From Paraescarpia echinospica (Eukaryota; Annelida; Polychaeta; Sabellida; Siboglinidae): a DNA stretch of 64,000 nt. Below are positions 34,717-64,000 of the stretch, one piece after another. The translations under genes and the position numbers were made by a program. Positions within the stretch are counted from its first letter, which is position 1, and each line of letters opens with the position of its first letter. The notes beneath the pieces were generated by a model. That model was not told where the DNA came from. It did not search any database and saw only the letters and a list, made by a program, of their open reading frames with translations. The stretch covers positions 4,125,834 to 4,189,833 of the forward strand of contig CM034543.1 in NCBI GenBank assembly GCA_020002185.1. Reading direction: 5' to 3'.

Positions 34717-35168
34717 GGGGTCAGCATACTGATAGTTTTCCCATTGGCGACCATGTTAACGTTTTGTCTGATTGTAAGAAAACGTGACCTGGAAACTATA
34801 TTAAACTTTTCACCTGCCGTTGTCATCATCTCATTGACATGCTGGTCGAATTTAGTCAACATCTAATATTTCTAGCTCTTACAAAATGCCTGTATGTATG
34901 ACAACCGTCAATATTTACAAATGCATGCAGGCAGTAAACCGGCTAAAGTGTCAACTAGCCAAGTTGCTGCCAAATACCCTTCCGCTTAGTAAAATCAGCT
35001 AAAAAGACACCATTTTACTGTCAACAGCTTCTACAATCACATCTAGAAATCTGACTACTCAAATGCACTTATGTCAGAGCAAGTGAATATTGTAAAAAAT
35101 CATTTCTCAAAAATATACTGCACTTTTTTTCGTCTGTAACCAAGCAGGAAGTCTAACAGTGTCCTAAC
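34717..35168 (+). repeat. 452-bp direct repeat, copy 1
   Basis: Contains ACTGATAGTTTTCCCATTGG and ends GTCTAACAGTGTCCTAAC. Copy 2 at 36081-36532 has the same length and only a few substitutions. The copies are 1364 bp apart and enclose about 910 bp of unrelated sequence, so either a segment was tandemly duplicated or this is an insertion flanked by LTR-like repeats. Confidence 0.93.
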
Positions 35169-36080
35169 TCCAAATAGGCATGGTGATTTTGGAAAACATG
35201 TTGAAAACAATACATTTTATAGGCACCAATGTTACACGCACTCTGCAATTATATTTTTGGTAATCCCTCCAGGTGTTTGTGTTTTATGCACATTTCAAAG
35301 ATGCCACCAAACTTAGCATGGCACCAAAAAAATCAGCACTTCGCTTTTGGACAATTTGTAATCCAGCACAATGTTCTCAGGTGGCACTATGAACTCCTGA
35401 TACAGTTTTCCAGAAAGTCCAATATGTGTTTTATAAGAAAATTAAATACAGCCAGTTGTTACGTTACATTCAAATTTGTATTTATTGTTTGACCTTGTGC
35501 CCTATTTACAAAGTTAAACATCAACAAAAAGTCACCTTAGGGTGTGAATTCCTCAAAGGCCAGATGTCTCAAGCAGTTCAATTACATAATATTACACAGC
35601 CTAATTAGCAGACATTCAGAAAACAATGCCACTTGCTTGATTGGCCAGAAGGTCCAGTCAGTAGACAGATCTGATAACAGGCTCCAGCTATGGCTGACTC
35701 CAGCTAATCACAGTCCTCAGACTTCATTAGGGTCACTGACAACATCTTCACATGTGTTTAGTCAGCTGAAGTAAAAAAAAAATGATTGATGAATCACCCT
35801 GCTGCAATGTTATTGGTTCATTTTCATACATATTTTCAAATTGAGGCTTAACTATTGGCATACGCACCCCACCCCCCTTATAAGACATGTGTTCCGTCGC
35901 TGTGATTTGGACTTGCACACTGATGAGAAGTCTGTAATATCCAAAAACGGTTTGTTCCATTCAACTGTAGTTTTGCCATACACGTATGTTCAGTAATTGT
36001 TTCAAGATATTTGAAGTAAAATGCGTCCTCCGTGATTGTGCAATTACTATAGCGTGCTTCCGTTGCCAGGCTCTCTAATT

Positions 36081-36532
36081 GGTGTTAGCACACTGATAGT
36101 TTTCCCATTGGCGACCATGTTAACGTTTTGTCTGATTGTAAGAAAACGTGACCTGGAAATTATATTAAACTTCTCACCTGCCGTTGTCATCATCTCATTG
36201 ACATGCTGGTCGAATTTAGTCAAAATCTAATATTTCTAGCTCTTACAAAATGCCTGTATGTATGACAACCGTCAATATTTACAAATGCATGCAGGCAGTA
36301 ATCCGGCTAAAGTGTCAACTAGCCAAGTTGCTGCCAAATACCCTTCCGCTTAGTAAAATCAGCTAAAAAGACACCACTTTACTGTCAACAGCTTCTACAA
36401 TCACATCTAGAAATCTGACTACTCAAATGCACTTATGTCAGAGCAAGTGAATATTGTAAAAAATCATTTCTCAAAAATAATCTGCACTTTTTTTCGTCTG
36501 TAACCAAGCAGGAAGTCTAACAGTGTCCTAAC
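36081..36532 (+). repeat. 452-bp direct repeat, copy 2
   Basis: Partner of 34717-35168. It ends 21 bp before the acceptor at 36553. Confidence 0.93.
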
Positions 36533-36553
36533 CCCTTCATTGGGTAATGGCAG

Positions 36554-37003
36554 ACGAATCCTTAATGTGGTCTTACCCCAGCAGCCCGTGCCTGGACTAC
36601 GGGGCTTCACCTCTGCAACCGGGGCTCCCCCGCCCAGAAAATCAACAGTGGACTACTTCACGCCCATCCATCAACCGATCACTGACAACACAGTTGTTCG
36701 CGAGCTACTGAAGCGTTCGGAGGTAGCCACGCCTGAGGTGGGTCAGAAGTGGGTCCTGAATACATTCGGTCTGGGAGTCTGTTTGAAAGCCCTACCCAAT
36801 GGAGAGGCTGTTAATTAAGCGATTCGCCGATGAGGAGAACATCCCCATCGCAGACCCCACTGCGCTTCTCAACATGACCCAGTCTTGCAATCGAGATCAC
36901 CTCGACGAAACCCTCAAAGAAGGAGGAGGAGGAGGAAGAGGAAGAAGATGACGAGTTTGACTTTGACGGTTTCATTGAAAGCGATGATGAGAGATGGATC
37001 TGA
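36554..37003 (+). pseudogene. C-terminal part of the TIR-element protein with acidic tail
   Basis: Begins RILNVVLPQQPVPGLRGFTS, then STVDYFTPIHQPITDNTVVR and QKWVLNTFGLGVCLKALP. A frame change near 36800 leads to an acidic end (a run of eight Glu, then DDEFDFDGFIESDDERW) and a TGA at 37001-37003. An AATAAA follows at 37066. I do not recognise the family. Confidence 0.6.
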
Positions 37004-37065
37004 TAGTGGAAAACATTTCATTTGCAATGTTTGAAGACGTCTTCTGTTCTGTTATTACCTACTTC

Positions 37066-37071
37066 AATAAA
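37066..37071 (+). promoter_or_regulatory. Polyadenylation signal AATAAA of the TIR-element gene
   Basis: A canonical AATAAA 63 bases after the acidic-tail stop codon, on the same strand. Confidence 0.6.
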
Positions 37072-37185
37072 TGAGTTAATAAATTAATTTAGTGAAATTT
37101 CTGTATTTAAAACACCTTGAATTGACCCCCCTAGCACGTGACCTTGACCTGTGATCGCAAAAATAAAACAATTAATTTTATTTTA

Positions 37186-37567
37186 TTGCCCTCAAAAACC
37201 CTCTCTCAACTTATCTGCAATATCTATTTTTTAAATCCATTTTTCGGTAATGGCGGCACGAATTTGCATACTAGTATGCCACGGAAACGTGTGGTCACTT
37301 CAAGAATAGATTTATTATGATCTTTGACCGTCAAAACACGTGTCTAGACACCTTATTTGTTCAGTTATCAGCAACATTGGGTGATATATAGTGAAATATA
37401 GATTTTTCGGTAATGGCGGCACTGATTTGCATAAAATGATACGTGGGACATCCGGACGACTTTTTAACACAGCTCATCATTTTCTACGCATTTTTTTCCG
37501 ATCTAGAGACGCCGATTAGAAGTTGATTTCCGGAGGGTGCACGATACCCCCTCTTCCGACTAGACTA
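37186..37567 (-). repeat. Right terminal inverted repeat of the 10.8-kb element
   Basis: Starts TTGCCCTCAAAAACC and ends CTTCCGACTAGACTA. It carries two TTTCGGTAATGGCGGCAC copies, inverted relative to the left end. The only canonical AATAAA in sense orientation just downstream of the cyclase stop lies in this repeat (TTTATT on plus at 37311-37316). Confidence 0.93.
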
Positions 37568-37781
37568 ACTGGCGTGATATTGTTGATGGTAGTTACAAGT
37601 GGTTAGTTTGTATTTGTAGGTGCATACGCCACAAAATACTTTTGTTTTACCTTTAAAACATTACAATTACCTAAAGATGAATGACATCATAACATTGCAT
37701 TTCTGTTACATAACTGGAATAACCTTAATACTGCATGCGTATAATACGATGGGTGTTCTTGATGGCATAGCCAATACAAAG

Positions 37782-59438
<21,657 letters not shown>

Positions 59439-59700
59439 CTTCCCGCGGCAGCTGCAGCAGTCCGCCTCACGACGACGATGTCCAGTTTATCGATCCCAGT
59501 CGGCTGTACGACGACGTCTCGCCTGTCTGACGAGAGGCTGTGGATGCTGGTCGAATCAACACTCGGCAGCCACCGGCGTGCGTCTCGCCGTCGTCAAGGC
59601 AACGGCAGCAAGTGGCGAGCACTTCGGAAATCAATCAACGCGCGCATAGCTAGGAGACTGCCGCAGGCACCCACAAGCGGTGAATTACTACTGTAGAGAC
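59439..59700 (-). promoter_or_regulatory. CpG-rich 5'UTR/promoter region of the cyclase gene (probable)
   Basis: Immediately upstream of the ATG-only exon, roughly 59450-59680 is much richer in CG dinucleotides than its AT-rich surroundings (many CGACGACG, CGTCGTC and GCGCGC clusters). This fits a transcription start region. No TATA box or exact start can be assigned. Confidence 0.5.
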
Positions 59701-60619
59701 ACCAACGTGATTAGTTCATGCATACTAGGCCCCGTAGCGTCGTTGATTGGGGGCGGGGTGCGTTTTCCACCTGGGATTGCTTCAACTACAGCCTCCTGGA
59801 AATCTCTAACTGCACTCCCTTTGATATTCCGAAAACCTCCAACCGCACCCTTGATACCTTCGTTTGCATCCCCTGGAGGCTCCCATAAAATCTCAAACTA
59901 CTAACACCCCCCAGTTAAGAACTCACGCGGAACTGTTTTCTACGGACCTGTGTACATCTGGCAGCGAGGAACCGTGCCACATATGCCGATAGTTGGCAGC
60001 ACTGTCTTTCAACAGAAGTTCAAAGCAAAAACTGGGTTAGGATCCCAACAAGGCTGTTTACTAATACTAGGTTAACACAACTGACAACACAACACAAATA
60101 AAAAAGTAATTTTTAATTGGCAATTGAGTTGCTCGTGTTTTGTTATATATTAAACAATGAGTCAATATAACCGCAGTCACGAAAACAGTTAGTTCCGGTG
60201 TAGTCGGACACATCTGATTTTGAAATCGTAACTGCACTCTCGGGCACAACAGTACGGGCCGTGCATGCTTATATATTTTGACAAACTGTCTAATTGTTTT
60301 GAGGTATTTTGTTATCAAATGCACTCGATCATACATAAAATAGCAGTCTGCCCCTTGTTGGGTGCGTACGATTGAACGAGCGTGTTAAATGGAGACCTGT
60401 TTCGGCTATTTACCGCACGATTCATCCTTGTGAATACTGCTATTTAAACCATCAGTTAACCTTTGAAATCACACAAATAAGAACATTACGGTTTTTGGTT
60501 ATTCTTGTAAAACAGTCGTGTGCACAATGTCAGATAAGAACATAGATGTTAAATTGTATCTTTTTATTTTATAGACCAAATATGTTGATTCGTTGATAGC
60601 GATTTCTGATGCACATACT
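59701..60619. other. Intergenic, nothing identified
   Basis: No gene, RNA or repeat recognised. Confidence 0.4.
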
Positions 60620-60934
60620 ATGCTAGGCTAGACATAGTCCAACGCCCCATTTGGGTGCACCAAACTGTGGTGCACCAAAATTTACGGGTGCCACATTGAG
60701 CCGTTTTAGGCTGTTTTGGCCACGGGCACTACAGTACAGAGGAAACGAATCGAACGACCGTGACCAAAACGGCCCCAAAGTGCCACCAATAATTCTAGGT
60801 GGAGCTATCACTTGACGAAGGATGCTCCTGGGTAGGTTTCCTATATTACGGCAGGCAATGCGCCTCTAGTTGGAGGAAATGTGCCGATAATAACGTGTCA
60901 AGTGGGGAGTTGGACTATGCCTAATGCTAAGCCA
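60620..60934. mobile_element. MITE-like foldback element, ~315 bp
   Basis: Ends are inverted: ACATAGTCCAACGCCCC on the left against GGGGAGTTGGACTATGCC on the right. Inside, a second inverted repeat pairs 60687-60725 (GGTGCCACATTGAG, CCGTTTT, GGCCACGG) with 60757-60787 (CCGTGACCAAAACGG, AAAGTGCCACC) around a ~30-base loop. No coding capacity. No target duplication could be assigned. Confidence 0.6.
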
Positions 60935-61640
60935 GCTATACCCAGCCTCCTACCCCTCCTCCAGTTGTGCAACGAGCTGTCACTGCAACAACAACGCACC
61001 GCACAACTGTTTCGGCATCAAGCCACAGATGACTATGACAGATGATTCCTATTCATCGCCTCCCGCCTCTAGAAAGAACTGCCAAAGGCAACTGTAGCAA
61101 TCAGGGAGAGAAACAGCTTCAATGAAGAAGTCAACGTCTTCCTTTGGGCGGGTGTGAGCACCCACCAGTAGAGAAGAGAGGGGTACTTGATCAGCCAAGG
61201 AAGCAGAATGCCCCCTAGCGGGAAGGCAGATTGCTGTGTATTCAAATAACAGGCGACACATTACACCATGCTGTTGGCCAATCAACCATAATCTCGCCTT
61301 GTCGACTCTCGTCCTCGGCTGTGTTACCAGTAACAGAGTTAGGCGGTAGGCGCGTGGTTTGAGTGTTACCGCAAGATGGCATCACTTCATTTCGGCAACA
61401 GCTATAAAAACTAAAAAGGTACGTTCTTATGTAGCGCAGTATCGAGTCGTTAGGACTGCTCAAAGCGCTTACACTTTACTCCCTAAACACCGTCTCGACT
61501 TCTCTGGGAATCTTTCAGCCACGCTCCAATTAATGCATGATTGACTATTCGTACACAACTATCACCATGTCTATAGTCAGATACTCATCCATGCAGCTGA
61601 TTGAACTGGAGCAACGTATAGTTAACTAATTTACCCAAGT
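60935..61640. other. Intergenic, nothing identified
   Basis: Unique sequence without a recognisable gene or repeat. Confidence 0.4.
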
Positions 61641-61725
61641 TTCGACACGGCAGCACAGGATACGAACCCTGGTTCTTTCAACTGAGAATGCGCTGCCCTA
61701 TCCACTGCCGCAAGATTAGATTTTA
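61641..61725 (-). repeat. tRNA-like SINE head
   Basis: Minus strand: GGCAGTGGATAGGGCAGCGC, then TCAGTTGAAAGAACC and the B-box-like GGTTCGTATCCTGTGCTGCC. A- and B-box spacing is tRNA-like but the anticodon arm does not pair well, so it is more likely a tRNA-derived SINE relic than a functional tRNA. Confidence 0.55.
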
Positions 61726-62470
61726 GGCCCCAAACTATTTATATTGTACGTTGATGACATGTGCATCATATCTGGTGTTGGTTGGTCGTGGTTCGCAGTA
61801 AATAGGTTAACATTAAACATCTCTAAAACCAATTATATGTTATTTGGAAATCGTATGCTTAATAGGGATGTCGTTATAAGTATAAGGATTGTTAATATTG
61901 AGAGAGTACCAGTTGTATAATTGTTGGGGGTGTACGCTGATGACTTATTTAATTATTTAATTCATATTAAATTCGTAAAATCAAAGCTTTTCAAAAGTAC
62001 AGCTATAATGTATAGTTGTAGTATTCTGCTTAATATAATTAATATAATTAGTATGCATATTCTATAGGGTTCACAGTTTTTGTCTTATTTAACATACTGT
62101 GTAGAAAGATGAGGTACTACATATCCGACAAATATTAATGGTGTTTTCTTACTACAAAAAAAGTTATCTCTATTGTGTATGGTGCTAAGCGTTTGGATCA
62201 CACGAATGCACTTTTTCAACAATTACATGTCTTAAAATGTCTAGACATTATAGAACTGAAAATGTTATTACTTATGTACAAAGCTTACTTCTGCTGTTTA
62301 CCATCAGACTTTCAACGTCTATTTGTTAGGCGGGAAACGTCGTACTCGTTGAGAGCTAATCATGATTTAGAACGACTCCGCGTTCATTCCACCGTGAGAT
62401 CGATGTATCTCCGGGTCTACGGAGTGCGGTTGTGGAATTCTCTGAGTAATGAGATACAAACACATTAGTA
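61726..62470 (+). pseudogene. LINE C-terminal fragment
   Basis: The plus strand contains NRLTLNISKTNYMLFGNRM (~61803), LLGVYADD (~61923), then an open stretch 62175-62468 with LFQQLHVLKCLDIIELKMLL, MYKAYFCCLPSDFQRLF and VYGVRLWNSLSNEIQTH. This is the RT thumb and terminal region of a Jockey/CR1-like LINE. The part before 62160 has several stops. Confidence 0.75.
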
Positions 62471-64000
62471 ATATGATTACATTTAAATCTAACTACAAAA
62501 AAGTATATTTCACAAATATGTTACTGTGGAAATGTAGTTGTTATTGAATCATGCTATCTAATATATGATAACCTGTGTATCGTGCATCACAGCAAGTGCA
62601 TTGAGAGGGTGCACAATATGTATTGTTTATCATGTGTGAAAAAGTAAAAAATACACGTGTGGGAAACCTAACACTTTTACCTTAATACGATTGTCAGGGG
62701 TAAACTTACATAAAAGTCACCGACTTCGTGTTTACCCCCTTCAAACATTGTATACACAGTTGTGTGTGTATATGGTATATTGTAGATTATGTATAAATAT
62801 ATCGCATCAAATATATATATGTGTGTATGGTTATGTATGTATTTATATATACGGTTGTCTTCTCTTGTATCATGTTGCCAATGTTTAAATAAACAAATCA
62901 TTCACTGTGCCACTGCGCTCCGCTATTTACGTGTACAGTTAATAGCATATAACCATATTCCAAGTGTTTTTATTATAATACTTACATGTTTCTACTAGTT
63001 TTGCAGAAAATGAAAGATACCCTAAATTAAAAATGTATAGCCACACCCCGTTATGAGGCGCCACTATTTGTCGCGAATCTGGAGACTTGCTATTTTCCCC
63101 GTGACGATTGGTTACATCAGGGTAACCAATTAAATTAAGAAATCAAGTAAGAGCTAATTCGTTCTACTTATCCGAAGCATTCGAAACAACAGTTATCGTT
63201 TGCAATTATTACTCTTAACGAATATTGACATAAGTCACACACAAATAAAACTGAATTGCACACGATAACGTTTAGGTCGCAGGGTGATATCGCATAATTT
63301 TCGAGCATTAATTTTAGGTATTTTTTATTTTCTATAAAACGATTAGAAAAGTATTTGCATTAAATTTGGCTTGAATGCTTTGCATAAAAGACAAACAGGT
63401 TACTGTTATTTAACGAGAAAAAAATGAGAGTCAATTTGATTGGTTACTGTGAGTCGTGGAATCGTCTTCGTGAAAACACGAACATATCTTTTGATCCAGA
63501 CTCTCTCGTGTGCGCCGAACGGTGGCGCCAGATCAAGGAGCCTAGTTAATCGAGGCTGTCAATCAACGACATTTTCGACTGGAATGCAGTTGTGCTTTAC
63601 ACGCTTTCGTTTACGAGCACAAAACAGGGAATCATATTTCATTTCCCCCGCTATATAATCAGTGCCGCGTGGAAGCTTCCTGGTCGTCCTTTCTAACGTC
63701 ATGCGTCATTATTCGTTCACTCAACCAGGTTTGATGTAAATCATTGCTACATGTTTGTCGTAATCACAGAAAACCATTGTTGCTTGAAGTGATCTCAGTA
63801 CCGCGTAGGGTGACGCGAAGCCAGCGTCATCGACCAAGCCGAAGTGTTGCCGAGCAGGCTACACCTCTTGGTAGACTGACCCTAGCTTCGATTTGAATTT
63901 TTTTCAAGTTGCTGTCTTAATCAATGTTGTTGTGAGAAACTAGAATGTTGATGTGCATATGCAAGTGCGCTTAGCTTATGGGCCGTAGGCAGGCTTAGCT
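62471..64000. other. Right flank, nothing identified
   Basis: AT-rich sequence with short (TA)n/(TGTA) stretches near 62800-62860. No gene or RNA recognised on either strand. Confidence 0.4.

Larger units (their letters stand above)
34661..36553 (+). other. Probable intron of the TIR-element gene containing a duplication
   Basis: Donor GTAAGA at 34661 and acceptor ATGGCAG ending at 36553 join GSSGKQG to RILNVVLPQQP in frame, suggesting a real intron. Inside lie two 452-bp direct repeats (34717-35168, 36081-36532). Small open frames here are repeats of the same non-coding sequence. Confidence 0.55.
26782..37567 (+). mobile_element. 10.8-kb DNA transposon-like element with ~370-380-bp terminal inverted repeats
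   Basis: The two ends are long imperfect inverted repeats (26782-27151 and 37186-37567) starting TAGTCTAGTC and ending GACTAGACTA. They are flanked by a matching ACT on both sides (26779-26781, 37568-37570), a likely 3-bp target site duplication. Inside, the plus strand carries an interrupted coding region for a protein I do not recognise (33300-34660, 36554-37003) with an AATAAA at 37066. A younger Ty3-type LTR retrotransposon (27529-33234) sits within it; without that insertion the element would be about 5.1 kb. No recognisable known transposase signature was found, so the superfamily is open; TIR length and TSD alone do not settle it. Confidence 0.85.

Noticed and set aside
26782..37567. 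Polinton/Maverick or giant-virus-like element
   Set aside because: Long TIRs suggested it, but there is no DNA polymerase B, capsid, packaging ATPase or adenovirus-type protease. The integrase present belongs to the nested LTR element.
61641..61725. Functional tRNA gene on the minus strand
   Set aside because: A- and B-box-like sequences are present, but the anticodon stem and acceptor stem do not pair well; a SINE relic is more likely.

Overview
The window looks like nuclear DNA of an invertebrate animal. Genes are split into small exons with GT-AG introns, introns are full of minisatellites, and there are several LINE, LTR and SINE relics. The repeat families (a Nimb/RTE-like LINE mix, tRNA-derived SINE heads, a Ty3-type element with a CxDD reverse transcriptase) suggest a lophotrochozoan, most likely a mollusc; that assignment is inference.

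Two conserved genes can be rebuilt exon by exon. (1) A plus-strand amidophosphoribosyltransferase gene (PPAT, first step of de novo purine synthesis) runs from its first visible exon at 3803 to a stop at 22566 in ten exons. The 5' exon carrying the catalytic cysteine is not in the window. (2) A complete minus-strand soluble guanylate cyclase beta-like gene (GUCY1B1-like, NO/cGMP signalling) runs from an ATG-only coding exon at 59438 to a stop near 37782. It has ten coding exons and about 661 residues. Its predicted heme ligand falls at exactly His105 and its Y-S-R motif at 135/137/139, as in mammals, which supports the model. The catalytic half differs at several nucleotide-contact positions.

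Layout: 1-1650 flank with old duplications; 1651-22566 PPAT locus, about two thirds tandem repeat; 22.6-26.8 kb intergenic DNA with a tRNA-like SINE head, a LINE relic and a CA microsatellite; 26782-37567 a 10.8-kb element with ~370-380 bp terminal inverted repeats and a probable 3-bp target duplication, encoding an unrecognised interrupted protein and carrying a nested Ty3-like LTR retrotransposon (27529-33234, 6-bp target duplication); 37782-59438 the cyclase gene, whose introns hold at least five LINE relics, one nested in another, a (CCTG)n tract touching a splice donor and several kilobase-scale minisatellites; 59.4-59.7 kb a CpG-rich probable promoter/5'UTR; 59.7-64 kb a MITE-like foldback element, a SINE head and a LINE relic.

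The most unusual observation is in PPAT. In three separate introns the tandem repeat unit is a copy of the 3' splice site plus the first ~20-32 bases of the following exon, so the introns carry tens of copies of an authentic exon edge. Two of the three units (54 and 33 bp) are multiples of three and open in the exon's frame, so choosing an upstream copy as splice acceptor would insert 18- or 11-residue repeats in frame. The second candidate novelty is the TIR element and its unrecognised protein.
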